Shown in pieces: positions 35,631 to 45,604 of a stretch of DNA of 64,000 nucleotides. The notes below the pieces were generated by a model that saw only the letters and a program-made list of their open reading frames with translations, did not search any database and was not told where the DNA came from. Numbering within the stretch: the stretch's first letter is position 1; each line of letters starts with the position of its first letter. The position numbers and the translations under genes were made by a program. Origin of the DNA: Acaryochloris sp. CCMEE 5410 (GTDB lineage: Bacteria > Cyanobacteriota > Cyanobacteriia > Thermosynechococcales > Thermosynechococcaceae). The stretch lies in the NCBI RefSeq assembly GCF_000238775.2, contig NZ_AFEJ02000002.1, positions 1,969,501 to 2,033,500 of the forward strand, given 5' to 3'.

Positions 35631-37577
35631 CTATTCTGCAGCCGTGGGATCAAGGATGACCGGTCGAGAGAGCTCCGCATCGGGATCCGGGGCATAGGTT
35701 TCAGCCGGTGGCGGTGCTGCCGGTGGAGCCTGCTGCTGAACTGGAACGGGTTCCTGTTCATATCGAGGTTCGGGCTCATAGCGGGGTTCAGGCTCATACC
35801 GAGGCTCTTCTCGTCGCCGTCGAGACGCATAAATTGCATCCCGTTCAGCAGCCCACGCAGCAATCTTATCCTGCGCCTCGTAATAGAGGGCTCGACCGTA
35901 CCCAATCTGGGAGGCCGTTGCGATCGCATCAGACAAACGTCCATTTCGCGCTAGGGCATTGGCTTCGCTCAGAATGGGGCGGTCTTCCACGGATTGAATT
36001 TCAGCAACCCAGGTATAGATATCGTCTTGGGCTTCTCGATGGAGGGATCGTCCTGATTCAATTTGTTCAGCGGTTTTAATTGCGTCATTGAGCTTGCCAG
36101 CCTTAGCAAGCTTACGAGCTTCATCTAGAATCGGCTGATCTTCCACCTTCTCAATAGAGCCTTCCCATTCTTGCATCAGGGTTTGGGCTTCATCCCGTAA
36201 CGGATTGCCAAACTCTACTTTCCGTGCCTCTACAATGGCCGCTTGGAACCCTGCCGTCGTATTTTGGGTGGCAAATTGACGAGCCCGAGCCAAGACCTGA
36301 CGATCTTGGAAGGTATTGATCTGTTGATTCCATTGGGCAATCAAGGTTTGGGCCTGAATTCGACCCGGTTTCTCTGTACCAATCAGGGCCGCATGATCCA
36401 TGGCCAACTGATAGGTATGAACGTTATCAATATTGGCGAAGAATTTCGCCAAATGGAGCTGGCCAGTATTTTGAATTTTTTGTTCCCAGGCTTCAACGCG
36501 ATCGCGATTTTTTTCAAACAAGTCACTCTTGCGATCAATCTGCTCCGCTAAGGTCCAAGCATGGATATAGCTGTAGAAGTCATCCTCCTCCACTGTTGCT
36601 TCAGCCCGACTGAGCTGCACTAATGTCGTTGCGTTCTTAGCCGCTTTAGTATTGGGTGGAATCCGTTGAGCAGCCGCAATGGCTTCTTGGAACTGGCCAT
36701 ACTCTTGGTGCTCTTCTGACAAGTCCAGAAGCTTCTGACTCCACTTTTCAATATTTTGTTGGACTTCTTCTTTAGCAAGGCGCTTGGGATCAATTTTGCT
36801 GGCCAGCTGAATCGCTTCCGATAAGTCTTTAGCGCGACCATAGGCAGCGATATCTTGCGCTTTATAAAGATCTTGAAAGGCTTTTTTCTCAATCGCCATA
36901 TCCCCCAGGATCTTATCGGCTTGATCGGACCAATAGCCATCTCCCAGTTGGACTAGAGACCGAACCTGTAGAGCCGCCTGGGTCCAATCCTGCTTCTTAA
37001 TGGCTGTTCGAGCATTCTCTAGGGATTCTTCTCCCGCGTCCCAATTCGCTTCCCAACGTTTGATCAGGCGTTTGGACTCAGGTTGAATGCTACTTGCCTC
37101 TGGCACTTCTTTCGCCAGACTAATGGCTTCTTTGAGATTACCTTTGGAGATTTCTCGCCGCGCCAACCCTAAAATCGAACGAGACCATTCGTCAGATAGC
37201 AGAGATACCCGGGGATAGAGAGGATGTTCCTCATCCCATTTATCCGCAATGGCTAGGGCCGCTTTAATATCTTTAACCGTCCCTTTACGAGCAAGCTTGT
37301 CAGCACACTCCAACTGCTCTGCCTCAGAGAGGGTAGCGGCAATCTGCTTGCAATTAGGTGTTGGCGGTAAACTGGATAACCATTGCATGGCAGTCATGCC
37401 GGTCACCCAGGACACAACAATGGTGATCAACCAGGGCCACCCTTTAAAGGTCACAATCTTACCCAAGACGTTTTGGACCTTCTGAATTTTGGGGTTTTGT
37501 CCAGGGTCAGGCAGCTCAGATCCTTGTCCAGGCTCTAAAGCGGGAGGGTTACTGTCGGCAGGTTGGTTACTCGTCAT
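35631..37577 (-). CDS. Membrane-anchored tandem helical-repeat protein, unknown function
   Basis: 648 aa from ATG 37575-37577. Cytosolic N-terminus of about 50 residues rich in Pro/Gln, one membrane helix (GWPWLITIVVSWVTGMTAM), then about 500 residues of repeating helical units. Each contains an A(I/L)xxAxxI-type helix and a W near the end: for example AIKTAEQIESGRSLHREAQD and AIATASQIGYGRALYYEAQD. At least eight such units can be traced, TPR- or HAT-like in rhythm. The last 70 residues hold the tandem peptide EPRYEPEPRYEPEPRYEQEP followed by a Pro/Ala-rich tail. Relatives in cyanobacteria are sometimes labelled chromosome segregation ATPase, but no Walker motif is visible. Probably a periplasmic or cytoplasmic scaffold. 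Confidence 0.7.
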   Translation of the reverse strand: MTSNQPADSNPPALEPGQGSELPDPGQNPKIQKVQNVLGKIVTFKGWPWLITIVVSWVTGMTAMQWLSSLPPTPNCKQIAATLSEAEQLECADKLARKGTVKDIKAALAIADKWDEEHPLYPRVSLLSDEWSRSILGLARREISKGNLKEAISLAKEVPEASSIQPESKRLIKRWEANWDAGEESLENARTAIKKQDWTQAALQVRSLVQLGDGYWSDQADKILGDMAIEKKAFQDLYKAQDIAAYGRAKDLSEAIQLASKIDPKRLAKEEVQQNIEKWSQKLLDLSEEHQEYGQFQEAIAAAQRIPPNTKAAKNATTLVQLSRAEATVEEDDFYSYIHAWTLAEQIDRKSDLFEKNRDRVEAWEQKIQNTGQLHLAKFFANIDNVHTYQLAMDHAALIGTEKPGRIQAQTLIAQWNQQINTFQDRQVLARARQFATQNTTAGFQAAIVEARKVEFGNPLRDEAQTLMQEWEGSIEKVEDQPILDEARKLAKAGKLNDAIKTAEQIESGRSLHREAQDDIYTWVAEIQSVEDRPILSEANALARNGRLSDAIATASQIGYGRALYYEAQDKIAAWAAERDAIYASRRRREEPRYEPEPRYEPEPRYEQEPVPVQQQAPPAAPPPAETYAPDPDAELSRPVILDPTAAE

Positions 37578-37734
37578 ATCCTAAGGATTAAAGCAGAAAA
37601 TCACACAAAGACTGGCTCAGTATTATTCACACATCATTTGATGTATCCCGCACATCCTCTGTAAAGAGGTCTAGCGGAAATAAGCCTCATGTAGATAATA
37701 GGCTAGAAAACTGAGAATTGACAGTTCATCAAAA

Positions 37735-37813
37735 ATAGCCCATCTCTCCAAGGATTAATAATGGCTGCGGGAACACCTAGGTGATCCAGCGTTTTCCTTG
37801 GAGATTGGGCTAT
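37735..37813. repeat. Long near-perfect hairpin downstream of rplT
   Basis: ATAGCCCATCTCTCCAAGGA at 37735-37754 pairs with TCCTTGGAGATTGGGCTAT ending at 37813 (one bulge). Inside, GGCTG/CAGC and the palindrome CACCTAGGTG extend the pairing, so almost the whole 79 bp folds. It lies 53 bp after rplT in its direction. It may be a terminator/processing structure or a small MITE-like palindrome. Confidence 0.65.
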
Positions 37814-37865
37814 AAATATGGGTTGATGCTGTGAGGACCAAGTCGATCGCTCTAAGGACGAAGTG

Positions 37866-38216
37866 TTAGGCTTTGCCAGCCAGTTCAACGATTTTGCTAA
37901 AGCTGTCTGGATCCGTCGCAGCAAGTTGGGCTAGCATTTTGCGGTTGAGCTGAATATCAGCCCGCTTAAGCTGTCCCATAAATTTGCTGTAGCTAACGCC
38001 ATGTTGACGAGTTGCAGCATTGATACGGGCAATCCACAGACGACGAAAATCTCTTTTACGCTTGCGGCGATCACGATAGGCGTTACGTAAGGCCTTCATC
38101 ACCTGCTGATTCGCAATTCTAAACAGGCGAGAATGGGAGCCTCGGTAGCCTTTAGCAAGCTTTAATATCTTTTTGCGGCGCTTACGAGCGACGTTACCGC
38201 GTTTAACGCGAGTCAT
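37866..38216 (-). CDS. rplT: Large ribosomal subunit protein bL20
   Basis: 116 aa from ATG 38214-38216. Begins [20 protein letters not shown] and continues with [53 protein letters not shown]; all L20 blocks. Binds 23S rRNA early in 50S assembly and can repress its own mRNA in some bacteria. Follows rpmI after 84 bp on the same strand, the usual rpmI-rplT pair. infC is not next to them here. Confidence 0.98.
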   Translation of the reverse strand: MTRVKRGNVARKRRKKILKLAKGYRGSHSRLFRIANQQVMKALRNAYRDRRKRKRDFRRLWIARINAATRQHGVSYSKFMGQLKRADIQLNRKMLAQLAATDPDSFSKIVELAGKA

Positions 38217-38300
38217 GGTCTTGGTCCTTGTTGATGATTTTTTAGGTAGGGAAAACTATTTATATAGGTATAAAGTCAAAGCCTGGCTCGGGTTCTGCCC

Positions 38301-38498
38301 CTAGGAGTAAGGCATCATGGCTCTAACGTTTTCTGCGTCTTGCTCGCTTACCACACATTTCTTAGAGAGGCGACTCTTACGGTCGGGACCTTTATGCTCT
38401 AACAAGTGGTTCTTGTATGCCTTGCGACGCATAAATTTGCCACTTCCGCTTCGTTTAAAGCGTTTGGCAGCGGATCGTCGGGTTTTTAGTTTGGGCAT
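38301..38498 (-). CDS. rpmI: Large ribosomal subunit protein bL35
   Basis: 65 aa from ATG 38496-38498 ([20 protein letters not shown]). The frame is open for another 82 codons upstream, but that part is not ribosomal-protein-like and the canonical start is internal. C-terminal [20 protein letters not shown] fits. Component of the 50S subunit, co-transcribed with rplT. Confidence 0.97.
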   Translation of the reverse strand: MPKLKTRRSAAKRFKRSGSGKFMRRKAYKNHLLEHKGPDRKSRLSKKCVVSEQDAENVRAMMPYS

Positions 38499-38775
38499 TG
38501 TTCGTCTAGAATCGCAGCATCGACACAAACTAGCATCATAGTATATGTGACAACCGATTGCCAATAGCTGTTCAAACTGTCCAAACACATAGTGTGTCAC
38601 CTGAGTTGGATGGGCAGTCTGAGAGAAGAATCTTAAATTTGGGCCAAGGCTGCTGACTGACTGCAGGACGGCAATACCTATCCCTGAAGGGGGGAAGACC
38701 GATCTTAGGCAATGTCCTCTCCTCCCTACAATGGCAGTAGGCACTAGGCCCGCCTAATATTAATCCCCACTGTCC

Positions 38776-38781
38776 AGGAGG
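38776..38781 (+). promoter_or_regulatory. Strong ribosome binding site of clpB
   Basis: AGGAGG centred about 13 bp before ATG 38792. Such a full Shine-Dalgarno box is rare in this window and fixes the clpB start. No CIRCE inverted repeat is visible in the 293-bp gap upstream. Confidence 0.7.
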
Positions 38782-38791
38782 TTCCCCATTC

Positions 38792-41416
38792 ATGCAACCC
38801 ACAAATCATGATCAATTTACGGAAAAGGCTTGGGCTGCGATTGTACGAACCTCCGATTTGGCAAAAGAGGCCCAGCAGCAGCAGATTGAGAGTGAACATC
38901 TGCTGCAAGCCCTGGTTAAAGACGATGGTTTAGCAGGACAAATTTTTACGAAAGCAGGTACCGATGTGCAGCGAGTTCGCGATCGCACCACGGAATTTAT
39001 TAATCGCCAGGCTAAGTTAACGTCCCCGAGTGAGTCAGTCTACCTAGGACGAAGTCTAGACACCCTCTTTGATCGGGCCGAAAGCTTTCGCCGCTCCCTT
39101 GGGGATGACTTCATTTCCATTGAGCACTTGGTCTTGGGCTATATCGAAGATGATCGCTTCGGCCAACCTCTCCTTCAAGGTTTGGGCATCACCGAGCAAA
39201 TGCTGAAGCAAGCCGTTACAGACATCCGGGGCAGTCATAAAGTCACAGATAAGAATCCAGAAGGCAAGTATGAATCCTTAGAAAAATATGGTCGCGACCT
39301 AACAGAACTGGCGCGGGAAGGAAAGTTAGACCCGGTGATTGGCCGAGATGACGAGATTCGACGCACGATTCAAATTCTCTCCCGACGCACCAAGAATAAC
39401 CCCGTCTTGATTGGGGAACCTGGGGTGGGTAAAACAGCCATTGCCGAAGGGTTAGCCCAGCGGATTGTGGCCCGAGATGTGCCGGAATCCTTGCGCGATC
39501 GCAAATTGATTGCCCTAGATATGGGGTCCCTGATTGCTGGGGCCAAATATCGGGGTGAATTCGAGGAACGACTCAAGTCCGTCCTGAAAGAAGTGACGGA
39601 GTCAGACGGGTTGATGATCTTATTTATTGATGAGATCCATACCGTCGTTGGCGCAGGGGCCAGTCAAGGTGCCATGGATGCGGGCAATCTTCTCAAACCG
39701 ATGTTGGCCCGAGGGGAACTGCGCTGTATTGGAGCCACCACCCTCGATGAATACCGCAAATATATTGAAAAAGACGCGGCCCTAGAACGACGGTTCCAGC
39801 AGGTGTATATCGACCAGCCCAATATTCAAGACACCGTCTCTATCTTGCGGGGTCTAAAGGAACGCTACGAGGTTCATCACGGGGTCAAGATTTCTGATAA
39901 TGCTCTGGTTGCTGCCGCTACCCTTTCTACTCGCTATATCAGCGACCGCTTTCTCCCCGACAAGGCCATTGACCTAATGGATGAAGCGGCAGCCAAACTG
40001 AAGATGGAGATTACCTCTAAACCGGAAGAGCTAGACGAAATTGATCGCAAAATCCTCCAGCTGGAAATGGAGCGTTTATCCCTAGAAAAGGAAAGCGATC
40101 GTGCCTCTCTAGAACGGCTGGAACGGATTGAGCAGGAGATTGCCAATTTACAAGAAGATCAGAAGACCCTAAATGCCCAATGGCAGTCGGAGAAACAGAT
40201 CATTGATGATATCCAAACCATCAAAGAAGAGATTGACCGGGTCAATATTGAGATTCAGCAAGCCGAGCGTAACTACGACCTCAACCATGCCGCTGAACTC
40301 AAATATGGCAAACTTACCAACTTACAGCGGCAGCTAGAATCAGCTGAAACGCAACTGGCCCAGCGCCAAACCAACACCAACTCCCTCCTAAGGGAAGAGG
40401 TCACCGACGCTGATATTGCTGAAATCATCTCTAAATGGACGGGGATTCCTGTCAGTAAGCTAGTGGCCTCAGAGATGGAGAAGCTACTGCACCTAGAAGA
40501 TGAGCTACATCAGCGCGTGATTGGTCAGGAAGAAGCAGTGACGGCCGTGTCTGATGCGATTCAGCGATCGCGAGCCGGTCTCGCAGATCCCAACCGCCCC
40601 ATTGCCAGCTTTATCTTCTTAGGCCCCACAGGCGTCGGTAAAACAGAGCTGGGTAAGGCTTTAGCTGCCTACCTATTTGATACGGAAGATGCCATGGTCC
40701 GCATCGACATGTCGGAATATATGGAGAAGCATACGGTGGCCCGGATGATTGGAGCTCCTCCCGGCTATGTCGGCTATGACGAAGGCGGTCAACTCACCGA
40801 AGCCGTGCGTCGTCGTCCCTATGCGGTCATCCTCTTTGATGAAATTGAGAAGGCCCACCCCGATGTCTTCAATATCATGCTGCAAATCCTCGATGATGGC
40901 CGGGTGACAGATTCTCAAGGTCGCACCGTCGACTTTAAGAATGCGGTGATTATTATGACCAGTAATATTGGCTCCCAACATATTTTGGATTTGGCGGGAG
41001 ATGATAGCCGCTACAGCGAAATGCAAAATCGCGTTATGGATGCCATGCGCTCCCACTTCCGACCTGAATTTCTGAACCGGATTGACGAGCTGATTATCTT
41101 CCGTAGTCTGCGTAAGGATCAGCTGCGCCGAATTACCCAACTCCAGGTACAACGACTGGCGAAACGACTCAGCGATCGCAAGATGTCTCTCAAACTCTCA
41201 GAATCGGCATTAGATTTCCTAGCCGAAGTGGGATACGACCCAGTCTATGGTGCCAGACCCCTGAAGCGGGCCATTCAGCGGGAGCTAGAAACCCAAATTG
41301 CCAAGGCCATTTTGCGAGGCGACTTTGGTGAAGGCGACACCATTTTTGCTGATGTCGAGAATGAGCGGTTAATCTTTAAGCGCATGGGGGCAGAAGTCTT
41401 GACCACTTCGGGTTAA
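38792..41416 (+). CDS. clpB: ATP-dependent disaggregase ClpB
   Basis: 874 aa from ATG 38792. Hexameric AAA+ chaperone that rescues aggregated proteins with DnaK. N-domain (residues 1-150, [20 protein letters not shown]), first AAA domain with [15 protein letters not shown] and [11 protein letters not shown], coiled-coil middle domain (about 405-530, [20 protein letters not shown]), second AAA domain with [17 protein letters not shown] and [13 protein letters not shown], and a C-terminal domain with [10 protein letters not shown]. The tail after AIFADVEN is short. No ClpP-binding tripeptide is seen, consistent with ClpB rather than ClpA/C. Full length and intact. Confidence 0.97.
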   Translation: MQPTNHDQFTEKAWAAIVRTSDLAKEAQQQQIESEHLLQALVKDDGLAGQIFTKAGTDVQRVRDRTTEFINRQAKLTSPSESVYLGRSLDTLFDRAESFRRSLGDDFISIEHLVLGYIEDDRFGQPLLQGLGITEQMLKQAVTDIRGSHKVTDKNPEGKYESLEKYGRDLTELAREGKLDPVIGRDDEIRRTIQILSRRTKNNPVLIGEPGVGKTAIAEGLAQRIVARDVPESLRDRKLIALDMGSLIAGAKYRGEFEERLKSVLKEVTESDGLMILFIDEIHTVVGAGASQGAMDAGNLLKPMLARGELRCIGATTLDEYRKYIEKDAALERRFQQVYIDQPNIQDTVSILRGLKERYEVHHGVKISDNALVAAATLSTRYISDRFLPDKAIDLMDEAAAKLKMEITSKPEELDEIDRKILQLEMERLSLEKESDRASLERLERIEQEIANLQEDQKTLNAQWQSEKQIIDDIQTIKEEIDRVNIEIQQAERNYDLNHAAELKYGKLTNLQRQLESAETQLAQRQTNTNSLLREEVTDADIAEIISKWTGIPVSKLVASEMEKLLHLEDELHQRVIGQEEAVTAVSDAIQRSRAGLADPNRPIASFIFLGPTGVGKTELGKALAAYLFDTEDAMVRIDMSEYMEKHTVARMIGAPPGYVGYDEGGQLTEAVRRRPYAVILFDEIEKAHPDVFNIMLQILDDGRVTDSQGRTVDFKNAVIIMTSNIGSQHILDLAGDDSRYSEMQNRVMDAMRSHFRPEFLNRIDELIIFRSLRKDQLRRITQLQVQRLAKRLSDRKMSLKLSESALDFLAEVGYDPVYGARPLKRAIQRELETQIAKAILRGDFGEGDTIFADVENERLIFKRMGAEVLTTSG

Positions 41417-41443
41417 TGCACTATTCACAACCTAGCCATAATC

Positions 41444-41475
41444 AAGCCCCTTAGAACCATCGTTCTAGGGGGCTT
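41444..41475. terminator. Bidirectional terminator between clpB and ndhD
   Basis: AAGCCCCTTAGAAC (41444-41457) pairs with GTTCTAGGGGGCTT (41462-41475) around CATC, one G-T mismatch. Both sides have short T or A runs, so it can end clpB transcripts and, read in reverse, the ndhF-ndhD transcript. Confidence 0.8.
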
Positions 41476-41519
41476 TGAGTGAGGAGTTAATGTGAGTGAG
41501 GATTGAAAAGATGAAAAGT

Positions 41520-42992
41520 CTACATCAAGGTGCCGCCAATGCTAGCTAGCAGATCCTGCAGCGTCGGAATAAAGAAGCTGAGGAGATAGCGAGGATAAAT
41601 TCCAATGCCTAGGGTGATAATCAGTAGCGGAACAACTGTGACCACCTCACGCATATTGATATCGGGCAAGCTTTCCCACTTGGGATTGGCAGGTCCCAAC
41701 AGCACTCGGCGCACCATAAACAGGAGATAACAGGCTGCTAAGAGAATGCCCATGCAGGCAAACGCGGTATAGAGCTTGCTGTATTCATAGGAACCCAGCA
41801 AGACCAGAAACTCACTGACAAAGCCGCTGAGGCCCGGTAGCCCCAAAGAGGCGAGGGAGAAGAATACCAAAAATCCTGAGTAAACCGGAAGTTGAGCATT
41901 CAGCCCACCAAAGGCGTTCATATCGCGGGTATGAGCCCGGTCGTAAATGACGCCGACCAGTAAGAACAAGGCTCCAGTGATCACACCGTGACTAAACATT
42001 TGGAGCATGGCACCATTAAAGCCATTGGTGGAGAAAGCTGCTAAGCCCAACAACACGAACCCCATGTGACTGATGCTGGAATAGGCCACCATCTTTTTGA
42101 AGTCTGTCTGGGCCAGGGCAATAAACCCACCATAGACAATACCAATGGCTGCTAACACTGCGAGATAAGGACGGAACCAGTTCGCTGCTTCGGGCAAAAT
42201 AGGGAAGCTAAAGCGAAAGAATCCGTAAGTTCCCATTTTGAGCAACACGCCCGCCAGAATCACGCTGATAGGGGTGGGGGCTTCCACATGGGCATCGGGT
42301 AGCCAAGTATGGAAGGGGAAGGTGGGAACTTTGACTGCAAAGCCCACAAAGAGAGCCAAAAAGACAATCTTTTGGAATCCAAAGCTAAAGTCTTGAGCCA
42401 CCAGTTCCATAATATTGAAGGTGTGGGGAGCGGAATTAAAGTACATCCCCAAAATGCCCACCAACATCAGCAAGCTACCGGCAAAGGTATACAGGAAGAA
42501 TTTCATCGCTGCATATTCTTTCCTGGGGCCACCCCAAATTCCAATCAAGAAATACATGGGGACGAGAACGACTTCCCAAAAGACATAGAACAAAATCATG
42601 TCTAGAGCTAGGAAGGTGCCCATCATGCCTGTCACGAGAAACAGGTAGAGACAGTAGTATTCTTTTTCCCGTTTCTTGATGCTGAAGGAGCCAATACTGG
42701 CCAGGGTAGAAATTAAAGCGGTTAACACCACCATCGGAAAGCTAATGCCATCAGTTCCCAGCAGGTAATAAACATTGAGCTGAGGAATCCAGAGGGTCTT
42801 TTCGACTAGCTGAAAGCCAGTCTGATTCGGGTCAAATTGGAGGAATGCTGCAAATGTAAGCGCACTCACCACGACCATATTGGCCAAAGATATCCATTTG
42901 TAAAGGCTTTCTTGGGCCTTAGGGAGCAAAAGGATTATGACCGCCCCAACGAGCGGGGAAAATATTATCAAGGATAAAAGATGAGATGCCAT
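41520..42992 (-). CDS. ndhD: NADH dehydrogenase subunit 4 homologue (NdhD/NuoM)
   Basis: 490 aa from ATG 42990-42992. About 14 membrane helices. Antiporter-family residues are visible: conserved Glu in FYVFWEVVLVPMYFLIG, Lys in FVGFAVKVPTFPFHTWLPDAH, VLLKMGTYGFFR and ISHMGFVLLGL. In NDH-1 this subunit forms a proton channel of the membrane arm. Several blocks (LVPMYFLIGIWGGPRKEYAA, KFFLYTFAGSLLMLVGILGM) read more like general bacterial NuoM than like cyanobacterial D1 or D3/D4 as I recall them. The start lies inside the end of ndhF (74-bp overlap), so translation is probably coupled. No cup genes follow. Confidence 0.9.
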   Translation of the reverse strand: MASHLLSLIIFSPLVGAVIILLLPKAQESLYKWISLANMVVVSALTFAAFLQFDPNQTGFQLVEKTLWIPQLNVYYLLGTDGISFPMVVLTALISTLASIGSFSIKKREKEYYCLYLFLVTGMMGTFLALDMILFYVFWEVVLVPMYFLIGIWGGPRKEYAAMKFFLYTFAGSLLMLVGILGMYFNSAPHTFNIMELVAQDFSFGFQKIVFLALFVGFAVKVPTFPFHTWLPDAHVEAPTPISVILAGVLLKMGTYGFFRFSFPILPEAANWFRPYLAVLAAIGIVYGGFIALAQTDFKKMVAYSSISHMGFVLLGLAAFSTNGFNGAMLQMFSHGVITGALFLLVGVIYDRAHTRDMNAFGGLNAQLPVYSGFLVFFSLASLGLPGLSGFVSEFLVLLGSYEYSKLYTAFACMGILLAACYLLFMVRRVLLGPANPKWESLPDINMREVVTVVPLLIITLGIGIYPRYLLSFFIPTLQDLLASIGGTLM

Positions 42993-44934
42993 ACAACTCC
43001 TCTCTGAGCAAAGGAAGTTCTTGGAAACCTGAGGTTAATTCAACCGACAGGAAGGCCAGAACGCTAACGCAAGTAATCAGTAAATAAAATTGGGTAGAAC
43101 CCGTTTGGAACAGCTTGAGGATATCGCCGCCAATGACGGTGCCTCGGCCAGTGAGATTAACGAGCCCATCGACAATGTTGCGATCAATCCAAAGCTGGAT
43201 TTGGCTCATTTTCTGCATGGCAGTTGCTGAACTGTTGACTAAGCCATCAATCACGAGCCGATCAAACCCAAAGAGGAATTCTCCAAAGGCTTGAAAGGGA
43301 TTGAGGATTAAAACGGAATAGATATCGTCAATCCAGAATTGGTTAATCGATAACAGATAAAGAGGACGGAACGTATTTGCGATCGCAACGGGCCATTGAG
43401 GCTTAGCCAGGTAAAGCACTGCAGCTAGACCAATACCCAAAACACCGGCAGCAATCGAAGCTCCCATCACCATCCAGTCAATCGCAGCTGCATGGTGCTC
43501 ACCGGTCAAGAAGGTTTGGAACCAGTTATTCATAAAGGGGGAGCCCGGAATACCCACAAAGATGGCACCGATGGCGAGACACCAAAGGGGCACGGTCATC
43601 AAAGCGGGAGACTCATGGGCATGAATCTCAGGGTTACGAGCTTTGCCAAAGAAGGTCATAAACACCAGGCGGAACATATAGAAGGCGGTCATAAAGGCCG
43701 TCAACAACAGCACGCCATAAACCACAAAATGACCTTCTTGATAGGCTTCTAGCAGGATTTCATCCTTAGACCAAAACCCCGATAGCGGCGGCACACCCGC
43801 AATCGCCAGGGACGCAATCACAAAGGTGGCTCCCGTATGCTTCATCTTGCCGAACAGGCCGCCTAATTGACGGATATCCTGTTCATGGGCCCCGTGAATA
43901 ACGCTGCCTGCACCAAGAAAGAGCAAGGCCTTAAAGAATGCATGGGTCATCAGGTGAAAGGTGCCTGCGGTCATACCGCCTAAGCCCATGGCTGTCACCA
44001 TGTAACCCAACTGGGAAATCGTGGAAAAGGCCAGGACTTTCTTGATATCTGTCGCAGTTAAAGCAATATAGGCCGCCATAAACGCGGTCAAGGTGCCGAT
44101 CCCCATCACCCAGGGCATCACCATGGGGAAGCTGGTAAATAGCACGAAGGAACGAGCCACCAGATACACCCCTGCCGCCACCATTGTTGCCGCATGAATC
44201 AGGGCACTCACTGGCGTCGGACCTTCCATGGCGTCTGGCAACCAGACGTGCAAGGGAAATTGAGCCGACTTACCAACGGTTCCACAGAAAATCAGGGGAG
44301 CTGCCAGCCACAGCAACGGAGCACCCGTTTCTACTGCATTGGGCAGATCCACAAAGCTGAGGGTACCGCCAGTCACAAACAGGGTCATAATGCCGAGGAA
44401 TAAGCCCACATCCCCCACACGGGTGGTTAAAAAGGCTTTCCGAGAGGCATTCGCTGCTGAATCCTTGTGGAAGTAAAAACCAATCAGTAAATAAGAGCAG
44501 AGACCCATGACTTCCCAAGCCATAAAGTACTGCACATAGTTATTGGCAATGACCAAGGTGAGCATGGCCGCCATGAACAGGGACACATAGGCAAAAAACC
44601 GGTGATAGTATTTCTCACCATGCATATAGCCAATGGAATAGACCTGAATTAGGGTACCAATCACCGTCACCACAAACAGCAAGGTGGCTGAGAGGGGATC
44701 CAGTAAATAACCAAAATTGAGGTCGTAATTTCCTAAGGTCAACCACAGCCACTCATGGGAGTACTGGCCACCCTGGGCGACTGCCCAAGCTGCCGGTAAA
44801 GCAATGGCCGAAGAGGCAACACTTGTCAGGACTGAAATCCATCCAGAGAAACTACCTAAACGATGACCAAAGAAAAGATTGATTGCAAACGCAATCAGGG
44901 GAAATAAGGGTATTAGGTATGCAAAATCAGTCAT
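42919..44934 (-). CDS. ndhF: NADH dehydrogenase subunit 5 homologue (NdhF/NuoL)
   Basis: 671 aa from ATG 44932-44934; a TTG five codons upstream is less likely. About 16 membrane helices. Family blocks: YSIGYMHGEKYYHRFFAYVS, AWEVMGLCSYLLIGFYF, KAFLTTRVGDVGLFLGIM, GKSAQFPLHVWLPDAMEGPT, HAATMVAAGVYLVAR, MTHAFFKALLFLGAGSVIHG. Functions as the distal proton-pumping subunit of NDH-1 with the long lateral helix at the C-terminus. The sequence is NuoL-like overall. The last 74 bp overlap ndhD in another frame; the ending RWGGHNPFAP is clean, so the overlap looks real. Confidence 0.9.
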   Translation of the reverse strand: MTDFAYLIPLFPLIAFAINLFFGHRLGSFSGWISVLTSVASSAIALPAAWAVAQGGQYSHEWLWLTLGNYDLNFGYLLDPLSATLLFVVTVIGTLIQVYSIGYMHGEKYYHRFFAYVSLFMAAMLTLVIANNYVQYFMAWEVMGLCSYLLIGFYFHKDSAANASRKAFLTTRVGDVGLFLGIMTLFVTGGTLSFVDLPNAVETGAPLLWLAAPLIFCGTVGKSAQFPLHVWLPDAMEGPTPVSALIHAATMVAAGVYLVARSFVLFTSFPMVMPWVMGIGTLTAFMAAYIALTATDIKKVLAFSTISQLGYMVTAMGLGGMTAGTFHLMTHAFFKALLFLGAGSVIHGAHEQDIRQLGGLFGKMKHTGATFVIASLAIAGVPPLSGFWSKDEILLEAYQEGHFVVYGVLLLTAFMTAFYMFRLVFMTFFGKARNPEIHAHESPALMTVPLWCLAIGAIFVGIPGSPFMNNWFQTFLTGEHHAAAIDWMVMGASIAAGVLGIGLAAVLYLAKPQWPVAIANTFRPLYLLSINQFWIDDIYSVLILNPFQAFGEFLFGFDRLVIDGLVNSSATAMQKMSQIQLWIDRNIVDGLVNLTGRGTVIGGDILKLFQTGSTQFYLLITCVSVLAFLSVELTSGFQELPLLREELYGISSFILDNIFPARWGGHNPFAP

Positions 44935-45604
44935 AGTTTCCCATTTCAAGAGATCGATTAATTTATCCCCACAAACTGTCTTCCTAATTCGGGCGGTAGC
45001 GGTTAAACATCAAGCTAAACTGCTCCGTGGAATCGATAGACCATTAAATAAAACAAAGATAAATTTCAGGAAATTTACATAATTCATGGGTGGATGGAAA
45101 TATCGACGACCAAACCAGATGAGTGGCTGAGTCGATTTTTCATTTCGTTAATCGTACTTGCTAAAAAAAAGTGTGTAGCCAAGCAGGGTAAAGGCCTAAA
45201 ACCCTTTCTCTGCCTGCAAGACCTTATTCTAACAGCAACATTTTTGAGGTGCCGAGCTGTCTATCAGCAGGGGTGTAAAAATGGGAATTCACCCATCAAT
45301 TTTGGTCAACATTCTGTTAATGACGCCTATCTTTCTGGCGGGATTCAAGGGCTGATTCTATAGACGCTTACTTGGTTTGAGCAGAGTCATGATTTTTGCT
45401 TAGTTACTGTAAAAAAACTGATCCTGAAGAAAATCTTTTATTTCAAATTTTTCGGAGTTAAAACTTAAGTTTCATTAACATAAGAAACATGTTCCCAATG
45501 TAAACAAATGTATCTTTGTTATTGAGACTTAAAATGCGGTTGTCCAAGCCATAATGCAGTTGACTTTCTAGCCTAGTTTTAGTGAAGCACCCCAATCGCG
45601 GAAT
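44935..45604. other. Gene-free divergent interval upstream of ndhF
   Basis: 670 bp, AT-rich. It separates ndhF (minus) from the FAD oxidoreductase (plus), so promoters for both are expected. No gene, RNA or repeat could be supported. A plus-strand frame at 45094-45363 has no protein-like pattern. Confidence 0.4.

Noticed and set aside
35760-35812. Short tandem repeats as a possible CRISPR-like array
   Set aside because: They encode the EPRYEPxP peptide in frame within a protein gene and have no spacers. No CRISPR array was seen anywhere in the window.
38499-38744. N-terminal extension of rpmI (82 codons)
   Set aside because: bL35 begins at [10 protein letters not shown]; the upstream part is unlike any ribosomal protein and probably lies in the leader.
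38499-38791. CIRCE heat-shock operator upstream of clpB
   Set aside because: No TTAGCACTC-N9-GAGTGCTAA repeat is present; GGCACTAGGCCC near 38741 is not close enough.
45094-45363. 89-codon plus-strand frame in the ndhF upstream gap
   Set aside because: No ribosome site, no domain pattern, odd composition; treated as non-coding.
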